A DNA stretch of 64,000 nt, from positions 62,001 to 126,000 of the forward strand of contig NZ_BAAAUV010000009.1 of assembly GCF_039534125.1 (NCBI RefSeq). Reading direction: 5' to 3'. The translations under genes were made by a program, and so were the position numbers. This document shows positions 26,351 through 34,290 of this stretch, in pieces. The stretch comes from Actinocorallia longicatena. GTDB lineage: Bacteria > Actinomycetota > Actinomycetes > Streptosporangiales > Streptosporangiaceae. The notes beneath the pieces are model-generated. The model was given only the letters and a program-made list of their open reading frames with translations. It searched no databases and was not told where the DNA came from. Positions within the stretch are counted from its first letter, which is position 1; each line of letters starts with the position of its first letter.

Positions 26351-27112
26351 TCAGAGCAGGGTGAGGACGCGGGGGCCGTCCTCGGTGATGGCGACGGTGT
26401 GCTCGAAGTGGGCGGCGCGGGAGCCGTCGGTGGTGTGGAGCGTCCAGCCGTCGGGGCCGGTGCGGTAGGAGTCGCCGCCGCCGGCGATGAGCATCGGCTC
26501 GATGGCCAGGGCGAGGCCGGGACGGAGCGGGTAGCCGCGACCGCGGCGGCCCCGGTTCGGGACGGGCGGGTCCTCGTGCATGCGGCGGCCGATGCCGTGG
26601 CCGCCGAAGTCGGCGGGCATTCCGTAGCCCGCGGCGACGGTCTCGATGGCGTGCGACAGGTCACCGATGCGGTTCCCGGGCCTGGCGGCGGCGATGGCCG
26701 CGTCGAGGGCGCCGCGGGTGGCGTCCAGGAGGGCCGTGTCGCCGGGGCCGGGGGTGCCGACGGTGAAGCTGACGGCCGCGTCACCCGTCCAGCCGCCGAG
26801 CTCGGCCCCGCAGTCGACGCTGAGCAGGTCGCCGTCGGCCAGCCGGTAGCCGGTCGGGATCCCGTGGACGATCGCGTCGTTCACCGAGGTGCAGATGACG
26901 GCGGGGAACGGCGTGGGCGCGAACGACGGCCGGTAGCCGAGGAACGGGGAGGTCGCGCCCGCCGCTTCGAGGACGTCCCTGGCGACCTGGTCGAGCTCCA
27001 GGAGCGACACGCCGACCGCGGCGGCCTCGCGCACCGCGGCCAGCGCCCGCGCCACCACCCGTCCGGCCTCCCGCATCGCCTCCAGCGCCTCCGCTGCCTT
27101 GATCTCCACCAT
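26351..27112 (-). CDS. map: Methionine aminopeptidase, type I
   Basis: This 253-residue M24 metallopeptidase removes N-terminal methionine. The dinuclear metal ligands are visible: DCGAE (first Asp), TGDAAVSF (second Asp), GHGIGRRMHEDPPV (His and glutamate), AIEPML and the final Glu of HFEHTVAI. The ATG at 27112 follows AAGGGG with good spacing. It is not beside infA or rpl genes, so it is probably an extra paralogue rather than the ribosomal-locus Map. It diverges from a small XRE gene across 48 bases with a palindrome. Confidence 0.9.
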   Translation of the reverse strand: MVEIKAAEALEAMREAGRVVARALAAVREAAAVGVSLLELDQVARDVLEAAGATSPFLGYRPSFAPTPFPAVICTSVNDAIVHGIPTGYRLADGDLLSVDCGAELGGWTGDAAVSFTVGTPGPGDTALLDATRGALDAAIAAARPGNRIGDLSHAIETVAAGYGMPADFGGHGIGRRMHEDPPVPNRGRRGRGYPLRPGLALAIEPMLIAGGGDSYRTGPDGWTLHTTDGSRAAHFEHTVAITEDGPRVLTLL

Positions 27113-27137
27113 GCCCGGCCCCTTCGTCCCAATACTT

Positions 27138-27147
27138 ATACCGGTAT
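27138..27147. promoter_or_regulatory. ATACCGGTAT palindrome between map and the XRE gene
   Basis: ATACCGGTAT is a perfect 10-bp palindrome in an AT-rich 48-base gap between the divergent genes, with AATAC and GTATT flanking. It is a likely operator for the XRE protein and may also affect map. Confidence 0.5.
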
Positions 27148-27160
27148 TACTATCACAGTC

Positions 27161-27433
27161 ATGGTGAGACCTCCGTTGACCGCTCAGGAGTGGGAGCGCG
27201 GCCGCCGCCTCGGCGACCTGCTCCGCCACGCCCGCGGCGACCGCAGCATGGCCGAGATCGCCGCGCTCGCGGGCATCTCCGCCGAGACCCTCCGCAAGAT
27301 CGAGACCGGCCGGGCGCCGACCCCCGCCTTCTTCACCGTCACGGCCCTGGCAGGGGCGCTCGGCCTCTCCCTGGAATCGCTGGCCGCGGCCTGCCTGATC
27401 CCCGTGGACGCCCCCCGGGACCTGTCCGCCTGA
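27161..27433 (+). CDS. Small XRE-family DNA-binding protein
   Basis: The 90-residue protein is essentially one HTH domain (GDRSMAEIAALAGISAETLR, about 26-45) followed by KIETGRAPTPAFFTVTALAG of the Cro/C1 fold and a short tail. The ATG at 27161 is only 48 bases from the divergent map start. No ribosome-binding site is obvious, so it may be leaderless. Its 3' end is three bases from the convergent P450 gene. Confidence 0.85.
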   Translation: MVRPPLTAQEWERGRRLGDLLRHARGDRSMAEIAALAGISAETLRKIETGRAPTPAFFTVTALAGALGLSLESLAAACLIPVDAPRDLSA

Positions 27434-27436
27434 TCC

Positions 27437-28621
27437 TCACTCCCGCGCCCGCAGCCGGACGGGCAGCGAGGCGAGGGCGCGGAAGCGGAGGGCGTGGTGC
27501 CAGGCCTCCGGGGCGTCCGAGGCGGCGATCGCGGGGAAGCGGGCCAGCAGGCGGCCGAAGGCGATCTCGGCCTCCAGCCGGGCCAGGGGCGCGCCGAGGC
27601 AGTGGTGGATGCCGTACCCGAAGGCGAGATGGCCGCCGGTGTCGCGCCCGGGGTCGAAGCGGTCCGGGTCGGGGAAGGCGGCCGGGTCGCGGTTGGCGGC
27701 GATCAGCGCGACGTGCACGAACTCGCCCGCGGGGATCTCGGTGCCGCCGATCGTGACGGGCTCAGCGGTGTAGCGCAGGGTCGCGACGTTGACCGATCCG
27801 TCATGGCGGAGGAACTCCTCGATCGCGGCGGGCAGGAGCGACGGATCGTCGCGGACCTCGGCCAGCCGCTCCGGATGGGCCAGCAGCGTCCGGACACCGT
27901 TGGCGATCAGCCCGACGGTCGTCTCGTGCCCCGCGACGAGCAGCAGGAACGCCATCGAGGTGATCTCCTGGTCGGAGAGCGCGTCGTCGTCCTCCTGGGC
28001 ACGGATCAGGTCGGACAGGAGGTCGTCGCCCGGTTCCTTCCGTTTGGCCCTGACCAGATCGGCCAGGTACACGGCCATCGGGCGGAAGCCGGAGAACAGG
28101 GCCTCCTTGTCGCCGTCGTTCATCCGCTCCCCGTGGGCGCGGAACGGCACCCGGTCGGCGTCGGGGACGCCGAGCAGCTCGCAGATCACCAGGAGGGGCA
28201 GCGGCAGCGCGAAGGAGCGGACGAGATCGACCTCGTCCCGTCCCTCCATGTCCGCCAGCAGGGCGTCGGCGATCTCCTCGATCCTGGGCCGCAGCCCGGC
28301 CACCCTCCGCGCGGTGAAGGCCTTCTGCACGAGCCTGCGCAGCCGGGTGTGGGCGGGCGGGTCGGAGTTGAGCATGTGGGCGGTCAGCGCTCCACCGGTG
28401 CCGGAGTCGCCGCCGTCCATCCGGGTCAGGAAGATCTCGTTCGCGGTCTCCTTGCGCAGCCGCGGGTCGTTGAGAGCGGCCTTGCCGTCGGCGTGGCCGG
28501 TGACGACCCAGCCGTCGAGGCCGCCGGGGAACGGCACCTTCCGGACACCGCCCTCCTCGCGCCAGCGGGCGTACAGGGGGTAGGGGTCGGCGTAGAAATC
28601 GGAGTCGAACTCGGAGTCCAT
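27437..28621 (-). CDS. Cytochrome P450
   Basis: The 394-residue soluble bacterial P450 has AGHETT in the I helix (230-235), EEFLR of the K helix (268-272), and the heme-ligand loop FGYGIHHCLGAPLARLE with Cys341. The length and GXHXCLG motif fit the CYP105/107 class of actinomycete hydroxylases. No ferredoxin gene lies nearby. The ATG at 28621 has GAGAGG seven bases upstream; the ATG at 28627 is too close to it. It diverges from a TetR gene with a strong palindrome between them. The substrate is unknown. Confidence 0.95.
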   Translation of the reverse strand: MDSEFDSDFYADPYPLYARWREEGGVRKVPFPGGLDGWVVTGHADGKAALNDPRLRKETANEIFLTRMDGGDSGTGGALTAHMLNSDPPAHTRLRRLVQKAFTARRVAGLRPRIEEIADALLADMEGRDEVDLVRSFALPLPLLVICELLGVPDADRVPFRAHGERMNDGDKEALFSGFRPMAVYLADLVRAKRKEPGDDLLSDLIRAQEDDDALSDQEITSMAFLLLVAGHETTVGLIANGVRTLLAHPERLAEVRDDPSLLPAAIEEFLRHDGSVNVATLRYTAEPVTIGGTEIPAGEFVHVALIAANRDPAAFPDPDRFDPGRDTGGHLAFGYGIHHCLGAPLARLEAEIAFGRLLARFPAIAASDAPEAWHHALRFRALASLPVRLRARE

Positions 28622-28651
28622 GGTCATACCTCTCCATACATCGCGCATCTG

Positions 28652-28668
28652 ACATACACCATGTATGT
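28652..28668. promoter_or_regulatory. TetR-type operator between P450 and tetR
   Basis: ACATACA-CCA-TGTATGT is a perfect 7-3-7 inverted repeat between the divergent genes. An additional half site CCATACA lies at 28634-28640 near the P450 start. The size and spacing are typical of a TetR dimer site. Confidence 0.7.
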
Positions 28669-28682
28669 GATATCCATGACGC

Positions 28683-29276
28683 ATGAACGCCGTCAAGCCC
28701 CGCCGTGAGATCTACGCCGAGACCACCAGGAGAGCCCTGCTGGAGACCGGGCGGCTCTACTTCCTCGAACGCGGGTACGCGGCCGTCTCGGCCGAGGAGC
28801 TCGTCCGGGCCGCCGGGCTGACCAGGGGCGCCCTCTACCACCACTTCGACGGCAAGCAGGGATTGTTCGAGGCCGTCTTCGAGGAGGTCCAGAACGAGGG
28901 CCTGCACCGGGTCGGGCGCGCGATGGCCGCCCTGCCGGGGTCGCCGGAGGGGCAGGTCGTGGCGGGCATGGAGGCCTACCTCGACGTCTGCGCCGAGCCC
29001 GCCTACCGGGAGATCGTCCTCCTCCAGGGCCCGGTCGCGCTGGGCCGCGAGCGCTGGCTCGAGTTGCACCACACGATGCGCGGCGTCCTGTTGCACGGCG
29101 TCACGACGCTGATCGACGGCGGCCACCTGCGCGAGCAGCCCGCCGAGACGGCCGCCGCGGCCCTCTACGGCGCCCTCACCGAGCTCTCGCTGACGATCAC
29201 CGAGGCGCCGGATCCCGCGACGGCCAGGGCCGGGGCGACGGCCGTGCTGCGCGGCTTCCTGGCCTCCCTGGCCTGA
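28683..29276 (+). CDS. TetR-family regulator of the P450 module
   Basis: The 197-residue protein has a TetR HTH (SAEELVRAAGLTRGALYHHF, about 38-57) and a TetR_C-type effector domain. The ATG at 28683 has no clear ribosome-binding site, so it may be leaderless, starting from the operator-covered promoter 15 bases upstream. It is divergent from the P450 gene, which is its likely target together with itself. Confidence 0.92.
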   Translation: MNAVKPRREIYAETTRRALLETGRLYFLERGYAAVSAEELVRAAGLTRGALYHHFDGKQGLFEAVFEEVQNEGLHRVGRAMAALPGSPEGQVVAGMEAYLDVCAEPAYREIVLLQGPVALGRERWLELHHTMRGVLLHGVTTLIDGGHLREQPAETAAAALYGALTELSLTITEAPDPATARAGATAVLRGFLASLA

Positions 29277-29288
29277 GGCCGCCGCGGC

Positions 29289-29630
29289 TCATGGGGCGGT
29301 GTCGCGGTAGGTGCGCATCTCGATCATGCGGTCGTCCTTGAGGGTGACGAGCCAGAGCAGCCGGGTGGCGGGGGCCTCCCGGGAGACCCGGACGGTGCCC
29401 GCCACGGCGAGCTGTCCCTCGCCGCCGAGGAGCGCGTCGATCTCGAAGTGCAGGTCGGGCTGGGCGGCCCGGGTCTTCGCCACGGCCTCCTGGACGGCCG
29501 CGGGCCCCCGTACCTCGGGATGGGCGTGGTCGAGCCAGTCCTCGGCGAGGATCTCGGGCGCGATCGAGAGATCACCGCCGTTCCACATCTCGAAGTAGCG
29601 CACAACGACCAGCCGGGGGTCCTGGCTCAC
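29289..29630 (-). CDS. SnoaL/NTF2-like protein
   Basis: The 113-residue protein has the NTF2-like pattern (VVVRYFEMWNGGDLSIAPEI, DHAHPEVRGPAAVQEAVAK, and a final Arg-rich strand). Members are small polyketide cyclase-like or uncharacterised enzymes; no substrate can be named. GTG at 29630 has GGAG seven bases upstream and is preferred to ATG 29636, which has only one base of spacing. The gene stands 86 bases downstream of the tetR gene behind a hairpin. Confidence 0.75.
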   Translation of the reverse strand: MSQDPRLVVVRYFEMWNGGDLSIAPEILAEDWLDHAHPEVRGPAAVQEAVAKTRAAQPDLHFEIDALLGGEGQLAVAGTVRVSREAPATRLLWLVTLKDDRMIEMRTYRDTAP

Positions 29631-29694
29631 GAGCATGCTCCATCCGTCGCAAAGAAGTGAGATTAGCCGCATTCCCCGCGACCCGGACCCGCCC

Positions 29695-29709
29695 GCCCCC
29701 TCCGGGGGC
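29695..29709 (-). terminator. Short GC hairpin after tetR (29717)
   Basis: GCCCCC (29695-29700) pairs with GGGGGC (29704-29709) over a TCC loop, eight bases past the TetR stop codon. It is a modest terminator candidate. Confidence 0.5.
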
Positions 29710-29716
29710 GCGGAAT

Positions 29717-30310
29717 CTACTCCGGACGGCCGGTGCGAAGGCCGTTGAGCAGGAGGTCGAGGACGGCGGCGTAGTCGGCGGACAGGGCCGGATCGGACCA
29801 TTCGGCGATGTTGACCGGGTTGTGGAAGCGGGCCGTGGCGGACAGGACGGCGCGGCCGGCGAGGAGGGGGTCGGGGGCGGCGAAGAGGCCCTGGTCGTTG
29901 CCGTCGGCGATGATCCTGCCGAGCTGGGCGGCGAGATCGGCGACGTGGGCGGTGACGACCTCGCGGGTCTCGTCGGTGAGCCGGGTGTAGGTGGCGAAGA
30001 GCTCCGGGTCGGTCCTGGCCAGCCGGTGCTTGCACTCGACCAGGGTGTCCAGCCACTGCCGGAGGCGGTCCTGGGCGTCGCCTCCGGCCGCGGTGATCTC
30101 GCGCAGCCGGGTGGAGACCCGGGCGAGCCAGCGTTCGGTGACGGCGTCGCGCAGGGCGGCCTTGGTCTTGAAGTGGCGGTAGACGCTGCCGTGGCTGACG
30201 TTGAGCGCGCGGGCGACGTCGAGGACGGTGGCCTTGGCCGGGCCGAAGCGGCGCAGGACGTCCTCGGCCGCGTCGAGGATCCGGTCGGGGGTCAGCACCG
30301 CTTCGGTCAT
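29717..30310 (-). CDS. TetR-family regulator downstream of the aldo/keto reductase
   Basis: The 197-residue TetR protein has the HTH TVLDVARALNVSHGSVYRHF (about 28-47), and a C-terminal effector domain. The ATG at 30310 follows AAGGTG. It starts nine bases after the aldo/keto reductase stop, so the two form an operon and the repressor is likely to act on the palindrome upstream of the reductase gene. Confidence 0.92.
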   Translation of the reverse strand: MTEAVLTPDRILDAAEDVLRRFGPAKATVLDVARALNVSHGSVYRHFKTKAALRDAVTERWLARVSTRLREITAAGGDAQDRLRQWLDTLVECKHRLARTDPELFATYTRLTDETREVVTAHVADLAAQLGRIIADGNDQGLFAAPDPLLAGRAVLSATARFHNPVNIAEWSDPALSADYAAVLDLLLNGLRTGRPE

Positions 30311-30319
30311 GGCGGCACC

Positions 30320-31309
30320 TTATCCGCGCTCGCTGTCGAGCATGGCCATCTGGGTGGGGTCGTAGCGGTCTCCCGCGGCGTCGCCCAGGGCGTCGAGGGC
30401 GGCCAGGTCGGCGCCGGTCAGCTTGACGTCCAGGGCGCCGAGCGCCTCGGCCAGGCGGGGCCGGGTGCGGGAGCCGACGACGGGGAAGACGTCGTCGCCC
30501 TGGGCGAGGACCCAGGCGATGGCGACCTGGGCGACGGTCGCGCCGAGCCCGTCGGCGACGCCGCGGAGCGTCTCGACGAGGGCGAGGTTGCGGTCGAGGT
30601 TGTCGCCGGAGAAGCGCGGCAGGTGGCCGCGGAAGTCTCCGGGGGCGGTCTCGGCCCGCGGCGTCCAGTGGCCGGAGATGAGGCCGCGCGACAGCACGCC
30701 GTACGCGGTGATCGCGACGCCGAGCTCGCGGGCGGCGGGCAGGATCGCGTCCTCGACGCCGCGGGTGATCAGCGCGTACTCGATCTGGAGGTCGGCGATC
30801 GGGTGGACGGCCGCGGCTCTGCGCAGGGTGTCGGCGCCCACCTCCGACAGGCCGATGTGCCGGACGTACCCGGCCTCGACCAGTTCCCCGATCGCGCCGA
30901 CGGTCTCCTCGATCGGGACGGACGGGTCGAGCCGGGCGGGGCGGTAGACGTCGATGTGGTCGACGCCGAGCCGCTGGAGCGAGTAGGCCACGGAGGTCTT
31001 GACGGCCTGCGGACGTCCGTCGAAGCCGAGGAAGGCGCCCGACGGGTCGCGCTGGGCGCCGAACTTGACGCTGATCTGGACCTGGTCGCGGTCCCGGCCC
31101 TTGAGCGCGCGGCCGAGCAGCATCTCGTTGTGGCCCATGCCGTAGAAGTCGCCGGTGTCGAGCAGGGTCACGCCCGCGTCGAGCGCGGCGTGGATGGTGG
31201 CGACGCTCTCGGCCTCGTCGGAGGGCCCGTACATGCCGGACATCCCCATGAGGCCGAGGCCGAGGGCGGAGGTTCGCGGTCCTGTGGTGCCGAGCTTCTG
31301 AATCTGCAT
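30320..31309 (-). CDS. Aldo/keto reductase
   Basis: The 329-residue NADPH-dependent TIM-barrel reductase resembles the IolS/YhdN group. It has DTGDFYGMGHNEMLLGRAL (the catalytic Asp and Tyr), KFG (Lys) and a GAQRDPSG loop, and the C-terminal cofactor segment VFPVVGSRTRPRLAEAL. The usual catalytic histidine region reads YRPARLD where most family members have H, e.g. YQHRVD; this should be checked. ATG 31309 is chosen; GTG 31324 would also be in frame and neither has a strong ribosome-binding site. It precedes tetR as an operon, with a palindromic operator upstream. Confidence 0.9.
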   Translation of the reverse strand: MQIQKLGTTGPRTSALGLGLMGMSGMYGPSDEAESVATIHAALDAGVTLLDTGDFYGMGHNEMLLGRALKGRDRDQVQISVKFGAQRDPSGAFLGFDGRPQAVKTSVAYSLQRLGVDHIDVYRPARLDPSVPIEETVGAIGELVEAGYVRHIGLSEVGADTLRRAAAVHPIADLQIEYALITRGVEDAILPAARELGVAITAYGVLSRGLISGHWTPRAETAPGDFRGHLPRFSGDNLDRNLALVETLRGVADGLGATVAQVAIAWVLAQGDDVFPVVGSRTRPRLAEALGALDVKLTGADLAALDALGDAAGDRYDPTQMAMLDSERG

Positions 31310-31331
31310 ACTTCGACTATGCACTATCAGA

Positions 31332-31353
31332 TGACAGATTTCAAATTCTGTCA
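31332..31353. promoter_or_regulatory. 22-bp operator palindrome upstream of the aldo/keto reductase
   Basis: TGACAGA (31332-31338) and TCTGTCA (31347-31353) form a near-complete 22-bp palindrome (9 of 11 base pairs). It lies 22 bases before the reductase start on the minus strand, between this gene and the PRC gene, and is the likely operator of the TetR protein of the same operon. Confidence 0.6.
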
Positions 31354-31366
31354 GCCCATTCTTCGG

Positions 31367-31726
31367 TCAGGCGGGGCCCGGTGGGCCGGTGGGGCTGGTG
31401 GAGCCGCTGGTCATGGTGCTGAGAATCGTGCCGATGCCGTAGTGGCGCCGGAGGGTCGCCTCCTGTGCGGGCGAGATGTGGGCGCTCGCGGGATGGGTGG
31501 GTGCCGTGGCCACGCGGTGGCGGGGGTAGGGGACGCGCAGGACGCCCGATTCGGTGCTGGCCGTCGCGATGGGGACCAGCCGGTCGGGGCCGTCGTCGAG
31601 GGTGATCGCGGCCCATTCGGGGCGGGCGGTCCTGTCGTCGAAGTAGAAGCGGTGGATGGTGCCGAGCTCGGTGCCGTCGGGGCCGCCCAGGCGGGTGCCG
31701 AGGAAGCGGTGGATGTCGTCGGTCAT
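31367..31726 (-). CDS. PRC-barrel-like protein
   Basis: The 119-residue protein has a PRC-barrel-like beta domain (RFLGTRLGGPDGTELGTIHR, FDDRTARPEWAAITLDDGPD, LVPIATA) and then a helix. PRC-barrel proteins bind RNA or protein, and a small group in actinomycetes is linked to stress operons. The ATG at 31726 overlaps the stop of the flavin oxidase (ATGA), so the two are translationally coupled. Function is not known. Confidence 0.7.
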   Translation of the reverse strand: MTDDIHRFLGTRLGGPDGTELGTIHRFYFDDRTARPEWAAITLDDGPDRLVPIATASTESGVLRVPYPRHRVATAPTHPASAHISPAQEATLRRHYGIGTILSTMTSGSTSPTGPPGPA

Positions 31727-33276
31727 GCGTTCACTCCCCGCAGGACGGTCTCGGTGCGATCGGGGGCGGTGGCGGCGTCGATGGCCCGGGCGGCGCGCAG
31801 ACCCGATTCGAGGGAGCCCTCGATCCAGGCGTGCCACAGCGAGCAGTGCTCGCCGGCGAAGTGGATGCGGCCCTCGGGCTTCTCGATGTGGTGGTGCAGG
31901 TCGGTCTGCTGACCGGGTTCGAAGAGGGCGAAGGCGCCGGCCGCGTGCTCGTCGTCGTACCAGGAGTGGCTGAGGCCGAGCTCGAAGGTCTCGGTGATCT
32001 CCGGGTGGATCTTGGCGACGTCCTCGAGGGCCTGCTCGATGCGCTTGTCGGGGCTCATCGCGCCCCAGCGCAGGGCGTCCTGGCCCCAGGTGTAGCTGGC
32101 CAGGAGGACGCCGCGCTTCTCTTCGGGGTCGGAGTGGGACGGGTAGACGATGCGCCGGATGGGCAGGTCGGTCACGGTCGTGCCGCCGACGATGCCGTCG
32201 GTACGCTCCCAGAACCTGTCACGGACCTGGAAGAGGATCTTGGTGGAGGCGTTGTAGTTGAGCGCGCGGATCGCCCGCTGCTTGCCCCGGGAGAACTCCG
32301 GCTGCACCTCGATGCCGCGCAGCACCGAGAACGGCAGGGTGCAGATCGCGTAGTCGCCGGTCAGCCGGATCTTGTCGCGGCCCACCCGGACGTGCAGCGT
32401 GACGCCGTCCTCGTCCTGCTCCATCGCGGTGACCTCGTGACCGAACCGCAGGTTGTCGCCGAGCTCGCCGTAGAAGGCGGCGGGCAGCCGGTCGGAGCCT
32501 CCGACGATCTCCTGCATGTCCTCGAAGGCCCGCCCGACGATCTCGCGGAGCTGCTCGATGACGGCGGCGTTCAGGTTGTTCTCGCGGAAGCTCATCACGC
32601 CGTACAGCTCGATCGCGCCGGGCGAGAACCCGCGGTGCTCCAGGAAGCTCCTGATCGAGAACCGGTCGTACTCGGCGCCGAGCCGGTCGAGCAGCGCCTC
32701 GCCCTCCCGGTCGTAGAGCTCGCGGATCTCGCGGGTCGCCTCGGCCCAGAGCTGCTCGTAGGTCCGGCCGCGTTCGTGCGGGGCCAGCCCGAAGTCCAGG
32801 ATGTCGGGGTCGGCGTTCAGGTCCTTCTGCGTGACCCGCTTGCCGTGGATGAAGCCGAGGGCCTTGTGATTGCTCATCACGAACGACCGCAGGGAGAGCC
32901 CGAACCTCTCGCAGTAGGTGAGCGCGAGGTCGTGGACGCGCGGGAAGCGCATGGCCCCCGCCTCGGCGTAGAGGCCGGGCGCGAAGTCCCGCAGCGTGTA
33001 GACGCGGCCGCCGACCCGTCCCTGCGCCTCGAGGATGACGACGTCGTGCCCCTGGCGCTTCAGCTCGTAGCCCGCGGCCAGTCCCGCGATGCCCGCGCCG
33101 ATGACGAGGACCCTCTTGGGCGGGCCACCGCCGTCCAGCCCGTCCCTGGCGATCTCCACCAGGTCCCGTCCCACCCGGTCCGACGCGTGCGGGGCCCTGC
33201 CGCCCGCCGCCCGTACCTCGTCCGGCACCCCGGACGCCGGTAGCGGTACGGCCCCCTGCCCGCTGTCCATGCCCAT
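31723..33276 (-). CDS. Flavin-containing amine oxidase
   Basis: The 517-residue FAD enzyme has a Rossmann motif VLVIGAGIAGLAAGYELKRQ (about 56-75), then EAQGRVGGRV and the amine-oxidase C-terminal FAD segment GRIHFAGEHCSLWHAWIEGS. The pattern fits the monoamine oxidase/L-amino acid oxidase group (tryptophan 2-monooxygenase-like). Substrates are probably amino acids or amines, producing H2O2 and ammonia; not provable here. The GAGGGTGG upstream supports ATG 33276. It is coupled to the PRC-barrel gene downstream. No signal peptide or Tat motif is visible. Confidence 0.9.
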   Translation of the reverse strand: MGMDSGQGAVPLPASGVPDEVRAAGGRAPHASDRVGRDLVEIARDGLDGGGPPKRVLVIGAGIAGLAAGYELKRQGHDVVILEAQGRVGGRVYTLRDFAPGLYAEAGAMRFPRVHDLALTYCERFGLSLRSFVMSNHKALGFIHGKRVTQKDLNADPDILDFGLAPHERGRTYEQLWAEATREIRELYDREGEALLDRLGAEYDRFSIRSFLEHRGFSPGAIELYGVMSFRENNLNAAVIEQLREIVGRAFEDMQEIVGGSDRLPAAFYGELGDNLRFGHEVTAMEQDEDGVTLHVRVGRDKIRLTGDYAICTLPFSVLRGIEVQPEFSRGKQRAIRALNYNASTKILFQVRDRFWERTDGIVGGTTVTDLPIRRIVYPSHSDPEEKRGVLLASYTWGQDALRWGAMSPDKRIEQALEDVAKIHPEITETFELGLSHSWYDDEHAAGAFALFEPGQQTDLHHHIEKPEGRIHFAGEHCSLWHAWIEGSLESGLRAARAIDAATAPDRTETVLRGVNA

Positions 33277-33363
33277 CACGACCACCCTCCGCCGAGAATC
33301 TCACTTCCTCTGAGTAAACGGATGAGCGCGGAGAGTTTCCATAGGCGGAAGGGCAGGAAAGGC

Positions 33364-33786
33364 TTACGTCACCGCGGGACCGGTCACCGCGACGTCCCCC
33401 TGGGCGACGGCGCACAGCAGGGGCTCGCCCCGCTCGTCCACGGTGAAGATCTCGCAGCGGCTGACGACCCGGCCGCGTCCGGCGCGGATCACCCTGCCCT
33501 CGGCGCGCAGGGTGCCGTCGACGGCGGGCCGGAGGTAGTCGATGGTGAAGCCGGAGGTGAGGACGTTGCCGCCCACGACCGCTCCGGCGGCGAAGGTCAG
33601 GGCGGAGTCGGCGAGGTAGCCGAGCAGCCCTCCGTGCACGTAGCCGTGCTGCTGGCGCAGGTCCTCGCGGATCTCCAGTTCGAGGACGGCGGCGCCGTCG
33701 CCGAACTCCACGATGCGGGTGCCCAGGAGCTTGCTGAAGGGCTGCCCGGCGAGCACCTCCTCGGCGAAGGCCATCTGTCCGTCCAT
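33364..33786 (-). CDS. Hotdog-fold thioesterase (PaaI-like)
   Basis: The 140-residue protein has the PaaI/YigI-type hotdog signature HGYVHGGLLGYLADSALTFA (about 47-66) with catalytic His and Asp positions. It probably hydrolyses acyl- or aryl-CoA esters in the cytosol as a tetramer. The ATG at 33786 follows GTGAGGAGCG. It diverges from a MarR gene with a 12-bp palindrome in the gap. The MarR regulator likely controls it. Confidence 0.85.
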   Translation of the reverse strand: MDGQMAFAEEVLAGQPFSKLLGTRIVEFGDGAAVLELEIREDLRQQHGYVHGGLLGYLADSALTFAAGAVVGGNVLTSGFTIDYLRPAVDGTLRAEGRVIRAGRGRVVSRCEIFTVDERGEPLLCAVAQGDVAVTGPAVT

Positions 33787-33800
33787 GGGACGCTCCTCAC

Positions 33801-33812
33801 TTCACTAGTGAA
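33801..33812. promoter_or_regulatory. TTCACTAGTGAA palindrome between the thioesterase and marR
   Basis: TTCACTAGTGAA is a perfect 12-bp palindrome 15 bases before the thioesterase start and 43 bases before marR, which suits a MarR dimer operator controlling both. Confidence 0.6.
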
Positions 33813-33855
33813 CTGAGGATAGGCGTGAGGGCGCGGCGTCTGTCAAGATCCCGGT

Positions 33856-34287
33856 ATGGCCTCACCGGACGACCGTCTGTACTTCCTGCTCCAGCGGGCA
33901 GCCCACCGGCTGCGCGCCCGGGCCGACCGGCTGTGCAAGGACGCGGCGGGCATCTCCACGGCCCAGCTCGGCGCGCTCTTCGCGGTGCGGGACGAACCGG
34001 GGATCACCCAGCAGGGGCTCGCCGGCGTCCTCGGGCTGGGCGAGTCCGCCGTGACGGCGCTCGTCGCGCGGCTGGAGGCGGCGGGGCTGGTCGACCGGCG
34101 TCCGCATCCGGCCGAGCACCGGGCGGTCGCCCTGCACCTGACCGGCGGCGGCGCGGCCGCCCTGGAGGCCGTGGGTCCCACGATCGAGGCCTTCAACGCC
34201 GAACTGCGGGCGCTCCTCGGCGACGAGGACTTCCTGCGGGCCTCGGCCGCCCTGGCACTCCTGGCCGAGCCGGGCCACGGGGCCTGA
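33856..34287 (+). CDS. MarR-family transcriptional regulator
   Basis: This 143-residue MarR protein has a winged helix core (ITQQGLAGVLGLGESAVTAL followed by RLEAAGLVDRRPHPAEHRAV, wing with HRA). It is divergent from the thioesterase gene, with a perfect palindrome between them. It starts at ATG 33856 with only weak AAGATC upstream. It ends three bases from the convergent TetR gene. Confidence 0.9.
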   Translation: MASPDDRLYFLLQRAAHRLRARADRLCKDAAGISTAQLGALFAVRDEPGITQQGLAGVLGLGESAVTALVARLEAAGLVDRRPHPAEHRAVALHLTGGGAAALEAVGPTIEAFNAELRALLGDEDFLRASAALALLAEPGHGA

Positions 34288-34290
34288 GCG

